Assembly: GCA_946499505.1 (NCBI GenBank)
Contig: CAMMSL010000008.1
Location: 34,453 to 98,452 of the forward strand
Source: an uncultured Lachnoclostridium sp.
Lineage (GTDB): Bacteria; Bacillota; Clostridia; Lachnospirales; Lachnospiraceae
Length of the DNA: 64,000 nt
Reading direction: 5' to 3'
The position numbers and the translations under genes are program-made. Position 1 is the stretch's first letter, and every line of letters starts with the position of its first letter. The notes beneath the pieces are model-generated. The model searched no databases. It saw nothing but the letters and a program-made list of their open reading frames with translations, and was not told where the DNA came from. Below are positions 8,219 to 17,078 of the stretch, piece after piece.

Positions 8219-9161
8219 TACAATTGGATACGTAGGAAAACAGGGTATCAAGAATATCTGGAGGAACAAGATGTTTTCACTCGCATCCATTGCGACGATG
8301 TCAGCTTGTATCTTCCTGTTTGGATTATTTTTCTCGATTCTTGTAAATTTTCAGTACATCATAAGAACTGCCGAGGAGGGTGTTGCCATCACGGTATTTT
8401 TCGATGAGGATGCAACAGATGAACAGAAACAGGAAATCGGGAAGGAACTTAAGGAACACAAAGGCGTAGCAGATGTGAAGTATGTCTCCGCAGATGAGGC
8501 ATGGGAAGAGTTCCAGAAAGAATATTTCGGCGACAACCCGGAACTGGCGGAGGGATTCAAGGATGATAATCCGCTTGCAAGCTCCGATAACTATGAAGTA
8601 TATATGGAGACTATAGACAATGATGACCAGAGTCTGGTAGCGCGAAGCCGTTCCCTTTCTGAGACGCAGAACGAACTGGTACAGTTTGCACAGGGATTAG
8701 ACGGCGTTCGTGACGTCAATAAGTCAGATGTGGTTGCAAATACGCTCTCCAGTGTAAATACACTGGTGGCCATCGTATCTATTGCAATAATTATCATACT
8801 GCTTGGTGTGTCTATCTTCCTGATCAGTAATACAGTCACAATGGGTATTACTGTCCGTAAGGAGGAGATTGCGATCATGAAATATATTGGTGCCAAGGAC
8901 TTTGTTGTCCGATCGCCGTTTGTGATCGAAGGTCTGATCATCGGTGTGTTCGGCGCTGCAATTCCGCTGACACTGCTGTATTTCCTGTATGATAAAGCGG
9001 TAGAGTACATTATGATGAAATTCGCCATCCTGCAGAATATTATAGATTTTCTGCCGGTGGGAACCGTATATCAGATTCTGCTTCCGATCGGGCTTGCCAT
9101 GGGTATCGGAATCGGTTTCCTGGGAAGTTTCTTCACAGTACGCAAGCATCTGAAAGTATAA
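8208..9161 (+). CDS. ftsX: Cell-division membrane protein FtsX
   Basis: The permease-like partner of FtsE. A first helix at residues about 22-45 is followed by an extracellular domain of about 140 residues that in other Firmicutes contacts a hydrolase or its adaptor, then three C-terminal helices. The cytosolic EEIAIMKYIGAKDFVVRSPF segment is the usual coupling helix of the FtsX/MacB family. Length 317 is normal. Downstream is a strong terminator, and then a CtpA-type protease; this neighbourhood (ftsE-ftsX-ctpA) is common in Firmicutes. Confidence 0.95.
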   Translation: MRISTIGYVGKQGIKNIWRNKMFSLASIATMSACIFLFGLFFSILVNFQYIIRTAEEGVAITVFFDEDATDEQKQEIGKELKEHKGVADVKYVSADEAWEEFQKEYFGDNPELAEGFKDDNPLASSDNYEVYMETIDNDDQSLVARSRSLSETQNELVQFAQGLDGVRDVNKSDVVANTLSSVNTLVAIVSIAIIIILLGVSIFLISNTVTMGITVRKEEIAIMKYIGAKDFVVRSPFVIEGLIIGVFGAAIPLTLLYFLYDKAVEYIMMKFAILQNIIDFLPVGTVYQILLPIGLAMGIGIGFLGSFFTVRKHLKV

Positions 9162-9228
9162 AATCATGGGCAGACCAGATATTTGTGCTGGAAGTATACT
9201 GATATGATATACAGGTAAGAGTAAGGGA

Positions 9229-9265
9229 GGACAAAGCGGAAAAGAGTTCCGCTTTGTCCTTTTTT
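9229..9265 (+). terminator. Terminator after ftsEX
   Basis: A perfect 13-bp stem, GGACAAAGCGGAA with TTCCGCTTTGTCC, a five-base loop and six T. Confidence 0.95.
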
Positions 9266-9303
9266 GGTAAAAGCTTGAACAATATCGGAGGCGTGGAGAG
9301 AAG

Positions 9304-10533
9304 ATGGATTGGAACAAGGAGAAAGGAAACGAAAGAGGAAAGTTTGGCATAGGTGTTCTGACAGGTGCGCTGGTCACTGCGCTGGTTATCTGTGGCGCGG
9401 CAGGAATGTGGAAAGTGTTTTCCGCTATACGGCATGGAAATTATACATCGGCGGGCACCGTGTCTGAAGCGGACGTAAATGAAAAGCTGGATCGGATCAA
9501 CAGCCTGATCGAGGAGTATTATCTGTATGAGGATGATATTGACGAAGACACGTTGATCGACGGCATATATTCCGGGTATGCAGAGGCATTGGGAGATCCG
9601 TATACAGAATATTATGATGAGGAGGAGACAGAAGCCCTCTATGAATCCACAAGCGGAGAATTTTCGGGAATCGGTGCTACAATGTCCCAAAATCTTGACA
9701 GTGGAGAGATAACAGTGAGCAATGTGTATCAGGATTCACCGGCAGACAAGGCGGGAATGAAACAGGGAGATATCATTTATGAGGTTGACGGGCGCTCTGC
9801 ATCCGGGCAGGATCTTGAAACAGTAGTATCCTGGATCAAAGGAGAGCAGGGGACAGATGTGACTCTTTGTGTGCTGCGGAATGGAGAAGAAGTAGAATTG
9901 ACGGCTACGCGCGATATTATTGAAGTGCAGACAGTCAGCAGTGAAATGAAAGATGACCAGATAGGCTATATAGCAGTAAGCGAGTTTGACAGCGTGACAT
10001 ATGATCAGTTTGAGGCAGCGCTTAATGATCTTGAGTCAAAGGGCATGCAGGGCCTGGTTATCGATCTGAGGGGAAATCCGGGAGGCAGTCTGACAACGGT
10101 GACGGATATGCTGAAGCTGCTTCTGCCGGAGGGGACGATCGTATCTACAAAAGATAAGAACGGCAATACCGAAGAAATCACCTGTGACGGGAAACATGAA
10201 TTCACAAAGCCTCTGGCTGTTCTTGTGAACCAGTACAGTGCAAGCGCTTCGGAAATATTCAGCGGAGCGATACAGGATTACGGCACGGGAACGATCGTAG
10301 GTATGACTACGTATGGGAAAGGCGTGGTACAGCAGCTCATGGATCTGGGGGACGGAACATGTCTGAAAGTGACCATTGCAGAGTATTATACGCCCAGCGG
10401 CAGGAGCATCAACGGAACAGGTGTGGAGCCGGATGTGGAAGTGGAATACGAGTATGATGAAAATAATCCGGATGCCGATAACCAGCTTGATAAAGCGCTG
10501 GAGGTCGTGCAAGGGGAACTTGAGCAGGAGTAA
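9304..10533 (+). CDS. S41-family C-terminal processing protease (CtpA-like)
   Basis: An exported serine protease of 409 residues. A membrane anchor at about residues 15-38 is followed by an N-terminal helical part, a PDZ domain (VYQDSPADKAGMKQGDIIYEV, about residues 140-215) and the S41 catalytic core. The catalytic Ser is in NQYSASASEIF and the Lys in TTYGKGVVQ, both as expected. EYYTPSGRSINGTGVEPD is the typical end. It follows ftsEX after a terminator; clostridial Ctp proteases are linked to sporulation signalling or cell-wall hydrolase turnover. It starts behind a GGAGGCGTGGAG site. Confidence 0.92.
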   Translation: MDWNKEKGNERGKFGIGVLTGALVTALVICGAAGMWKVFSAIRHGNYTSAGTVSEADVNEKLDRINSLIEEYYLYEDDIDEDTLIDGIYSGYAEALGDPYTEYYDEEETEALYESTSGEFSGIGATMSQNLDSGEITVSNVYQDSPADKAGMKQGDIIYEVDGRSASGQDLETVVSWIKGEQGTDVTLCVLRNGEEVELTATRDIIEVQTVSSEMKDDQIGYIAVSEFDSVTYDQFEAALNDLESKGMQGLVIDLRGNPGGSLTTVTDMLKLLLPEGTIVSTKDKNGNTEEITCDGKHEFTKPLAVLVNQYSASASEIFSGAIQDYGTGTIVGMTTYGKGVVQQLMDLGDGTCLKVTIAEYYTPSGRSINGTGVEPDVEVEYEYDENNPDADNQLDKALEVVQGELEQE

Positions 10534-10571
10534 TGTTTCCGATTGATTTTATGAAAGAAATAAAAAAGGGC

Positions 10572-10600
10572 TTGCAATTTAAAATATGATGTGATATTAT
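10572..10600 (+). promoter_or_regulatory. Promoter of the aspS-gatCAB operon
   Basis: TTGCAA (10572-10577), 17 bases, TATTAT (10595-10600). Transcription would start near 10607, giving a leader of about 550 bases. Confidence 0.65.
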
Positions 10601-10606
10601 TGAAAA

Positions 10607-10916
10607 CATATTTTAACAGACTAAAGTGTTAAAATTGATAAAGGCAATGAACAAGACTCTGGTTTTCAGAAACTGACAGGAAGCAGGCGTCACCGACTGA
10701 GAGCGCCGGACAGCGGAGAAGATCAAGGGAACACTTGGGAGCTGACCGTTCGAACAACTGTGAGTATATCATAAAAGTAGGGCGGTACGTGGAGCATACG
10801 TTACATGCAAAGAGTGGAACCCTGATCACCTGGTGAGGGTTCAATGCGGGTGGTACCGCGGATTTTATCTTGATAATTTCCGTCCCGGGATACTTAAGTA
10901 TCCCGGGGCTTTTTTA
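10607..10916 (+). promoter_or_regulatory. T-box riboswitch, probable Asn (AAC) specifier
   Basis: The T-box core GGTGGTACCGCG (10849-10860) and the upstream AGAGTGGAACCC segment are unmistakable. A terminator formed by a perfect 24-base palindrome (10884-10907) plus T-run follows and competes with the antiterminator. The base of stem I can be closed by ACTC (10656-10659) with GAGT (10762-10765); in the 3' side of the loop the candidate specifier codons are AAC at 10753 (followed by A) or AAC at 10756, both Asn; no GAC is present in this loop, the nearest lying outside it (10744). It therefore most likely senses uncharged tRNA-Asn. Confidence 0.93.
10884..10916 (+). terminator. T-box terminator hairpin
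   Basis: Perfect 12-bp self-complementary stem (10884-10907) followed by GGCTTTTTT. It is the off-state structure of the riboswitch. Confidence 0.9.
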
Positions 10917-11035
10917 TTTCTCCGGGATACAGCATCTGAAAGTACCAGTTCAGCCATCTGCTGACAGAAGACGGATTTATGCTTGCATAAGAATCCGGCG
11001 ACTGACAGCCAGATGTGTTGAGCGCCTGTACATGA

Positions 11036-11107
11036 ACAAAGCAGCGACGCAGTCGCAGTAAGCACGCTAGTGCGGCTTTGTGAATGGCGCGGGCTGAACG
11101 GGTACTG
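11036..11107 (+). repeat. Dispersed structured repeat, copy 1
   Basis: Lies in the 240-base stretch between the T-box terminator and aspS. Outer stem ACAAAGC (11036-11042) with GCTTTGT (11075-11081) encloses two hairpins, GCGAC-GCA-GTCGC and GCAC-GCTA-GTGC, followed by GAATGGCGCG-G-GCTGAAC. A second copy at 30311-30382 keeps the structure with compensatory changes in the stems. Confidence 0.75.
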
Positions 11108-11158
11108 TGATATTATGTCGTAAGAAACACGGCATAACAGGGGAAAGGAGAAAGAAAA

Positions 11159-12490
11159 ATGGAACTGGTAAAAGGAGTAAAGACAACAGAAACTTTGGAA
11201 CTTGCAGATCTGCTTAAGGAAGATGTGAAAGGGCAGACAGTTAAGGTAAACGGAGCTGTCCACACAATCCGTGACATGGGTACGGTGGCTTTTGTGATCC
11301 TCAGAAAACGCGGCGGCCTTGTACAGTGCGTGTATGAGAAAGGTGTGTCAGGTTTTGATATCAAGGATGTAAAAGAAGCTGCCACAGTAGAAGTTACAGG
11401 TGTTGTGGCGGAATCAGAGAAAGCTCCTCACGGCATTGAGGTCCGTCTGAGAGGAATCCGCATCTTAAGCGAACCGGCGGCGCCCATGCCTCTGCCGATC
11501 GCAAAATGGAAGCTGAATACTTCACTTGAGGCAAAGCTGAACTATCGTCCGATCTCTCTGAGAAACTTAAGGGAGAGAGCAAGATTCCGGATTCAGGAAG
11601 GACTTGTAAGAGGATTCCGCGATTTCCTTTACGGCGAGGGATTTACAGAGATCCATACGCCGAAGATCGGTGCTAAGAGCGCAGAGGGCGGCGCAAACCT
11701 CTTCCGTCTGGAGTATTTCCACCGGCCGGCGATCCTGCAGCAGAGTCCCCAGTTCTACAAACAGATGATGGTCGGGGTATTTGACAGAGTATTTGAGACA
11801 GCCCCGGTATTCCGTGCGGAGAAACATAATACAAAGCGCCATCTGAACGAATATACCAGCCTTGACTTTGAGATGGGTTATATTGACGGGTTTGAGGATG
11901 TGATGGCGATGGAGACCGGATATCTCCAGTATACGATGAAACTTCTTGAGAAAGAGTATGCGGACGAGATCAGGATACTCGGGATTGAAATCCCAAAGAC
12001 AGAAGATATCCCTGCAGTGCGTTTCGATGAGATCAAGAAACTCGTATCAGAGGAGTACGGACGGAAGATCAGAAGTCCGTATGATCTGGAACCGGAAGAG
12101 GAAGTGCTGATCAGCAGATACGCAAAGGAAAAATGGGATGCGGATTTCGTGTTCGTTACACATTATCCGTCAAGAAAGCGTCCGTTCTATGCGATGGACG
12201 ATCCGGAAGATCCGACATATACGCTGAGTTTTGACCTTCTGTTCAGAGGGATGGAGATTACGACAGGAGGACAGCGTATCCATGATTACGAGAGTCTGCT
12301 TGCCAAGATGGAGCAGCGCGGCATGACAGAAGAAGGCATGGAGCAGTATCTGAGCACATTCAAATACGGCATGCCGCCTCACGGCGGACTGGGAATCGGA
12401 CTGGAACGTCTGACAATGAAACTGACAGGGGATGACAATGTCCGTGAGACGACATTGTTCCCGAGAGATATGAGCAGACTGGAGCCATAA
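11159..12490 (+). CDS. aspS: Nondiscriminating aspartyl-tRNA synthetase (archaeal/short type)
   Basis: A class II tRNA synthetase of 443 residues, about 150 shorter than the usual bacterial AspRS because it lacks the large inserted GAD domain. The N-terminal OB anticodon domain (to about residue 110) leads into the catalytic core with FTEIHTPKI (motif 1), FRAEKHNTKRHLNEYTSLDFE (motif 2 region) and GLGIGLERLTMKL (motif 3). In organisms with GatCAB this type charges both tRNA-Asp and tRNA-Asn with aspartate. The operon structure with gatC-gatA-gatB directly downstream and a T-box upstream supports that role. Start follows AAAGGAGAAAG. Confidence 0.93.
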   Translation: MELVKGVKTTETLELADLLKEDVKGQTVKVNGAVHTIRDMGTVAFVILRKRGGLVQCVYEKGVSGFDIKDVKEAATVEVTGVVAESEKAPHGIEVRLRGIRILSEPAAPMPLPIAKWKLNTSLEAKLNYRPISLRNLRERARFRIQEGLVRGFRDFLYGEGFTEIHTPKIGAKSAEGGANLFRLEYFHRPAILQQSPQFYKQMMVGVFDRVFETAPVFRAEKHNTKRHLNEYTSLDFEMGYIDGFEDVMAMETGYLQYTMKLLEKEYADEIRILGIEIPKTEDIPAVRFDEIKKLVSEEYGRKIRSPYDLEPEEEVLISRYAKEKWDADFVFVTHYPSRKRPFYAMDDPEDPTYTLSFDLLFRGMEITTGGQRIHDYESLLAKMEQRGMTEEGMEQYLSTFKYGMPPHGGLGIGLERLTMKLTGDDNVRETTLFPRDMSRLEP

Positions 12491-12530
12491 GGCAGTAAGT
12501 ACACAGATATCGGAGAAAGGAGAGACGGTC

Positions 12531-12824
12531 ATGGCAAACAAGATATCAGACGAAACCATCGAGTATGTCGGAATTCTGGCGAAGCTCGAGTTATCAGATA
12601 CAGAAAAAGAAGATGCGAAAGCTGACATGGAGAAGATGCTGGACTATATTGATACCCTGAATGAACTGGACACATCGGGAATCGAGCCGATGTCCCATGT
12701 ATTTCCCGTAAATAATGTATTCCGTGAGGATGTAGTGACAAACGGTGACGGCAGGGAAGAGACTCTGGCGAACGCACCGCAGAGAAAAGAGGACACCTTT
12801 GAAGTGCCGAGAACAATCGGCTGA
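12531..12824 (+). CDS. gatC: Asp/Glu-tRNA amidotransferase subunit C
   Basis: A 97-residue protein with the GatC pattern ISDETIEYVGILAKLELSDTEK and EPMSHVFPVNNVFREDV. GatC wraps around GatA and stabilises the GatA-GatB interface of the transamidosome. It lies 40 bases after aspS with AGAAAGGAGAG before the start. Confidence 0.95.
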   Translation: MANKISDETIEYVGILAKLELSDTEKEDAKADMEKMLDYIDTLNELDTSGIEPMSHVFPVNNVFREDVVTNGDGREETLANAPQRKEDTFEVPRTIG

Positions 12825-12860
12825 GACAGAGCGGATCATGACAGAAAGGCGGCATAGATT

Positions 12861-14354
12861 ATGGAAATATTAGAACTTACAGCCCTGGAGCTGGGGAAAA
12901 AGATAAAAGCCGGCGAGATCACGGTGAGAGAAGCCGTTCAGGCAGCGCTTGACCGTGCAAAGGAAGCTGAGCCGGTGATCAACAGTTACGTGACACTGGA
13001 CGAGGCAGGAGCATTCGCGCAGGCGGAAGAAATCCAGAAAAAGATCGATGCAGGCGAACTGACCGGACCGCTGGCAGGCGTACCTGTTGCAATAAAGGAT
13101 AATATGTGTATCAAAGGACAGCTTACGACATGCAGCTCTAAGATACTTTCAAATTTCAAACCTACGTATACTGCTGAGGCGGTGGAAAATTTAAAGAAAG
13201 CCGGGGCAGTGATCATTGGAAAGACGAACATGGATGAATTTGCCATGGGAAGCACTACCGAGACGTCCTATTACGGACCGACCAGAAACCCGCACAATAC
13301 AGCGCATGTGCCCGGCGGTTCCTCCGGCGGCTCCTGCGCGGCGGTAGCGGCGGGGGAATGTTTCGGCGCACTCGGGTCGGATACGGGCGGGTCCATCAGA
13401 CAGCCCAGTTCCTTCTGCGGTGTGGTCGGTCTGAAGCCAACCTACGGAACGGTTTCCAGATACGGACTGGTCGCTTACGGATCGTCGCTGGATCAGATCG
13501 GGCCGATTGCGAAAGATGTGTCTGACTGCGCGGCATTTCTCGAGGCGATCGCATCCCATGATCCGAAAGACAGTACATCTATAGACAGGGATGACTATGA
13601 TTTTACAAGCGCTCTTGAGAATAATGTAAAAGGCCTGAAGATCGGTATACCGAAAGACTATATGGGAGACGGACTTGATCCGGAAGTAAGAAAGGCAGTC
13701 CTGCGGGCGGCAAAAGTACTGGAAGAAAATGGCGCGGTTGTTGAGACATTTAATCTGGGACTTGTGAAATATGCGATTCCGGCATATTATACGATCGCTT
13801 CCGCGGAGGCCAGCTCCAATCTGGAACGTTTTGACGGCGTGAAATACGGCTATCGGACAGAGGAATACGAGGGACTTCACAATATGTATAAGAAGACCCG
13901 TTCCGAGGGATTCGGCCCGGAAGTAAAACGCCGTATCATGCTTGGCTCATTTGTGCTCAGCTCCGGATATTATGATGCGTATTATCTGAAAGCTCTCCGC
14001 ACAAAAGCGCTGATCAAAAAGGAATTTGATAAAGCATTTGAGTATTATGATATTATTCTGGGACCGGCAGCGCCGACGACAGCTCCCGAGCTGGGAAAAA
14101 GTCTGAGCGATCCGCTGAAGATGTATCTTGGAGATATTTATACGATTTCGGTGAATCTTGCAGGTCTCCCGGGAATGACAGTACCGGTAGGAAAGGATGA
14201 AAACGGCCTTCCTATCGGAATGCAGCTGATCGGAAATGCATTTGAGGAGAAAACGTTGATCCGGGCGGCATACACTTATGAATGCGCGACAGGGAAACAG
14301 TATGAAACAATGGCGGATATCAGTAAAGCAGCTGCAGAAAAGGAGGTGCGCTAG
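12861..14354 (+). CDS. gatA: Asp/Glu-tRNA amidotransferase subunit A
   Basis: The glutaminase subunit, which releases ammonia from glutamine and passes it to GatB. It belongs to the amidase-signature family: the catalytic Lys is in GVPVAIKDN (near residue 78), and the Ser-rich signature GGSSGGSCAAVAAG with the downstream GSDTGGSIRQPSSFCG holds the cis-Ser and nucleophilic Ser. Length 497 is usual. The gene ends two bases before gatB with an overlapping ribosome site (AAAAGGAGGTG). Confidence 0.96.
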   Translation: MEILELTALELGKKIKAGEITVREAVQAALDRAKEAEPVINSYVTLDEAGAFAQAEEIQKKIDAGELTGPLAGVPVAIKDNMCIKGQLTTCSSKILSNFKPTYTAEAVENLKKAGAVIIGKTNMDEFAMGSTTETSYYGPTRNPHNTAHVPGGSSGGSCAAVAAGECFGALGSDTGGSIRQPSSFCGVVGLKPTYGTVSRYGLVAYGSSLDQIGPIAKDVSDCAAFLEAIASHDPKDSTSIDRDDYDFTSALENNVKGLKIGIPKDYMGDGLDPEVRKAVLRAAKVLEENGAVVETFNLGLVKYAIPAYYTIASAEASSNLERFDGVKYGYRTEEYEGLHNMYKKTRSEGFGPEVKRRIMLGSFVLSSGYYDAYYLKALRTKALIKKEFDKAFEYYDIILGPAAPTTAPELGKSLSDPLKMYLGDIYTISVNLAGLPGMTVPVGKDENGLPIGMQLIGNAFEEKTLIRAAYTYECATGKQYETMADISKAAAEKEVR

Positions 14355-14356
14355 TC

Positions 14357-15793
14357 ATGTCAAAACAGTATGAGACAGTCATCGGACTTGAAGTCCATAT
14401 CGAGCTGGCGACGAAGACAAAGATCTTCTGCGGATGCAGCACGGAGTTCGGAAGCGCGCCGAATACCCATACCTGTCCGGTGTGCACGGGTATGCCCGGA
14501 TCACTTCCGGTGCTTAATAAACAGGTGGTAGAGTATGCCATGGCGCTCGGACTTGCCACAAATTGTAAGATCACACAGGTGTGTAAATTCGACCGGAAGA
14601 ATTATTTCTATCCGGATAACCCGCAGAACTACCAGATCTCCCAGCTCTATCTTCCGATCGCGAGAGACGGATATGTGGAGATTGATACGCAGACAGGAAA
14701 GAAAAAAGTCCGCATTCATGAGATGCATATGGAAGAGGATGCGGGAAAACTGGTTCACGACGAGTGGGATGATACTTCCCTTGTAGATTACAACCGAAGC
14801 GGCGTGCCCCTTGTGGAAATCGTCTCTGAACCGGATATGCGCTCTGCTGACGAGGTAATCGCGTATCTGGAGAAGCTGCGTATGACCGCGCAGTATCTGG
14901 GTGTGTCAGACTGTAAGCTCCAGGAAGGCTCTATGAGGGCGGATGTGAACCTGTCTGTCCGTGAAGTCGGATCGGAGACTTTTGGTACGAGAACCGAGAT
15001 GAAAAACCTGAACTCATTCAAGGCTATCGCCCATGCCATTGAGGGTGAACGGCAGAGACAAATCGAACTTCTCGAAGAAGGAAAAGAAGTTATTCAGGAG
15101 ACAAGAAGATGGGATGACAATAAGGAGCATTCCTATGCGATGCGTTCCAAGGAGGACGCGCAGGATTATCGTTATTTCCCGGAGCCGGATCTTGTGCCGA
15201 TCGTGATAAGCGACGAGTGGATTGCAAAGATCAAAGCGCGCCAGCCGGAACTTCGTCCCGAGAAGCTGGAGCGGTACAAGAAGGAATTCGACATTCCGGA
15301 ATATGACGCTGAGCTTATCACAGAGTCAAAGAAAGTGGCGGATCTCTTCGAGGCAACGGTCGAACTGTGCGGGAAGCCGAAGAAAGCGGCAAACTGGATC
15401 ATGGGAGATATGTTCCGCCTGATGAAAGAAAAGGGCATGGAACCGGAAGACCTGAAATTTTCACCGGAGCATCTGGCGAAGCTCATTGATATGACTGATG
15501 AGGGAACCATCAGTGCCGCTGTCGCGAGAAAAGTTTTCGAACAGATCTTTACAGATGATGTGGATCCGGAGAAATATGTGGAAGAAAACGGGCTTAAGAC
15601 AGTGAACGATGAAGGAGCCATCAAAGAAGCGGTCGAGAAAGTTCTTGCGGACAATCCGCAGGCAGTTGCAGATTATAAAGGCGGCAAGCAGAAAGCTTTC
15701 GGAGCCCTCATGGGACAGAGCATGCGGGCGCTGAAAGGAAAAGCCGATCCGGCGGCTGTAACAAAGATGATAAAAGAGATGCTGGAACAGTAA
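14357..15793 (+). CDS. gatB: Asp/Glu-tRNA amidotransferase subunit B
   Basis: The tRNA-binding kinase/amidase subunit, which activates the Asp (or Glu) side chain on mischarged tRNA and adds ammonia. The zinc-binding segment FCGCSTEFG...CPVC is near residues 27-50, and the family motif FDRKNYFYPDNPQNYQISQ is intact. A C-terminal YqeY-like tRNA-binding tail completes the 478 residues. It is the last gene of the aspS-gatCAB operon, ended by a bidirectional terminator. Confidence 0.96.
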   Translation: MSKQYETVIGLEVHIELATKTKIFCGCSTEFGSAPNTHTCPVCTGMPGSLPVLNKQVVEYAMALGLATNCKITQVCKFDRKNYFYPDNPQNYQISQLYLPIARDGYVEIDTQTGKKKVRIHEMHMEEDAGKLVHDEWDDTSLVDYNRSGVPLVEIVSEPDMRSADEVIAYLEKLRMTAQYLGVSDCKLQEGSMRADVNLSVREVGSETFGTRTEMKNLNSFKAIAHAIEGERQRQIELLEEGKEVIQETRRWDDNKEHSYAMRSKEDAQDYRYFPEPDLVPIVISDEWIAKIKARQPELRPEKLERYKKEFDIPEYDAELITESKKVADLFEATVELCGKPKKAANWIMGDMFRLMKEKGMEPEDLKFSPEHLAKLIDMTDEGTISAAVARKVFEQIFTDDVDPEKYVEENGLKTVNDEGAIKEAVEKVLADNPQAVADYKGGKQKAFGALMGQSMRALKGKADPAAVTKMIKEMLEQ

Positions 15794-15814
15794 AGGTTTC
15801 AGTGAGATGAATAA

Positions 15815-15860
15815 AAGGTCTGCCATACCATTTAACGGTGCGGCAGACCTTAACTTTTTT
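15815..15860 (+). terminator. Bidirectional terminator between gatB and the Rpn-like gene
   Basis: AAGGTCTGCC (15815-15824) pairs with GGCAGACCTT (15842-15851); T-rich on the right and A-rich on the left, so it can stop both converging transcripts. Confidence 0.9.
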
Positions 15861-16746
15861 ATTCAAGGATTTCATTTACCTGTTCTAAAGAAATACCGCA
15901 TTTCTCTGCAATTGCAGTGGGCTGAAAGCCTTGAGCCGAGAGCTTAAATACCTGCTTGGCAAGGGTGATTCCCTCGGAACGGCCTTCGGAACGCCCCTCA
16001 GAACGACCTTCCGAGCGTCCGATTTGAATCCCCTCAGACTTTCCCTGGGCATTCGCTTCCTGTAATTCTTCTGATAATAATTCTTTTAAAGCATCGCACA
16101 TTTTTCGTTCAACCTCCATTTCTTTCCAGTTTGCGCGTGTGATCAAATCCATGACAGCTTCATAGTCTTTTGAGTGTTTATGCTTTTCGTATCTGGCGAC
16201 GAGACTGCGAATCTCTGTTCCCGCTTTTAGGTTAGTACGGAGATTGTGCAGCCAATAGTTTTCTTTTTCCGATAGTTTCGGTGTAAGCAAAAGCTGCATC
16301 GGGATGGGATCACCTTTCAGATAATAGATTCCGTTACCCTTATCTTCTATAATGATTCCCCGCACATTTATAAGATGCCGGAACATTTCTCTGGGATAAT
16401 GGCTGCATACAAATGTGATCGTGAGCGTTTCCGGATCGATTTCTTTTACTTTGTCTGTGTCAGACTGATACAGACAGGCATATGCGTAAACTTTGTAAAA
16501 ATCATTGATACTCAGATAATCATCTGGGGATTTGTATTCTATGATATTGTGTTCTCTGAATATCTGACCGATTGATTTTCGTATCGGAATGTTTTTTATC
16601 TTTTTGATCAAAAGGATATCCATCTGCAGCGGTTTTTTACCCAGAAGATATTCCTCGTGCATTTCCAGATATTTCATCTCATCCTGCAAGGTGATGCGCA
16701 GGGCGGCACTGAAGGCAGGATGCCATTGTAGTTTTGTTTTATCCAT
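15859..16746 (-). CDS. Rpn/PD-(D/E)XK nuclease-family protein
   Basis: A 295-residue protein of the transposase-like Rpn nuclease group. The PD-(D/E)XK-like elements are QMDILLIKK followed by NIIEYKSPDDYLSINDFYKVYAYACLYQ. The C-terminal part has four tandem GRSE tetrapeptides (encoded by 12-base repeats at about 15968-16020) and ends in a small helix-turn-helix-like motif, AIAEKCGISLEQVNEILE. Rpn proteins promote recombination or act in phage defence and occur in many copies in gut Clostridia. Start follows AAGGAGAACAT. The tandem repeat could vary in length between strains. Confidence 0.75.
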   Translation of the reverse strand: MDKTKLQWHPAFSAALRITLQDEMKYLEMHEEYLLGKKPLQMDILLIKKIKNIPIRKSIGQIFREHNIIEYKSPDDYLSINDFYKVYAYACLYQSDTDKVKEIDPETLTITFVCSHYPREMFRHLINVRGIIIEDKGNGIYYLKGDPIPMQLLLTPKLSEKENYWLHNLRTNLKAGTEIRSLVARYEKHKHSKDYEAVMDLITRANWKEMEVERKMCDALKELLSEELQEANAQGKSEGIQIGRSEGRSEGRSEGRSEGITLAKQVFKLSAQGFQPTAIAEKCGISLEQVNEILE

Positions 16747-16758
16747 ATGTTCTCCTTA

Positions 16759-16788
16759 AGTATAATACGATAAGTTTCTTTTGCGCAA
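16759..16788 (-). promoter_or_regulatory. Promoter of the Rpn-like gene
   Basis: On the minus strand TTGCGC (16788-16783), 18 bases, TATACT (16764-16759), very close to the ribosome site, so the leader is short. Confidence 0.5.
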
Positions 16789-17078
16789 TAATCCGATGAT
16801 TATTCTTCACATTATTTAGTATTCAATGGCATCACTCCGTTTCTTTGTTTGGATAAATTACTGCTGTGAGATACGCTCCGAAAGCGGAGCAAAGAATAAA
16901 GATACTTTAACTGAAAATCCTGAATGGAATTTCCCACATAAACCCTCACCCTGCTTTTGAGAAGCAGGTAAAGACAGAATAGCACAGACGGCATCCGGAC
17001 ACAAGGGGAAATTGTCTTATATCAGATGCCGTCTTAAACGATCCGTTTTATGAAAATATATTATAGTAAAAAAGCGGG
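16789..17078. other. Gene-free stretch with three hairpins
   Basis: No supported gene. Hairpins are seen at GCTCCG-AAAG-CGGAGC (16873-16888), CCTGCTT/AAGCAGG (about 16951-16969) and GACGGCATC/GATGCCGTC (about 16986-17034). The last could end the minus-strand aminotransferase transcript, although no clear T-run follows it on that strand. Confidence 0.4.

Noticed and set aside
13191-13880. Long open frame on the minus strand (229 codons) across gatA
   Set aside because: It lies wholly within the clear gatA gene, has no ribosome site and no recognisable domain; the GC-rich codons of gatA explain it.
15968-16020. Short tandem repeats as a possible CRISPR array
   Set aside because: Units are 12 bases with no spacers and encode GRSE tetrapeptides inside an open gene.
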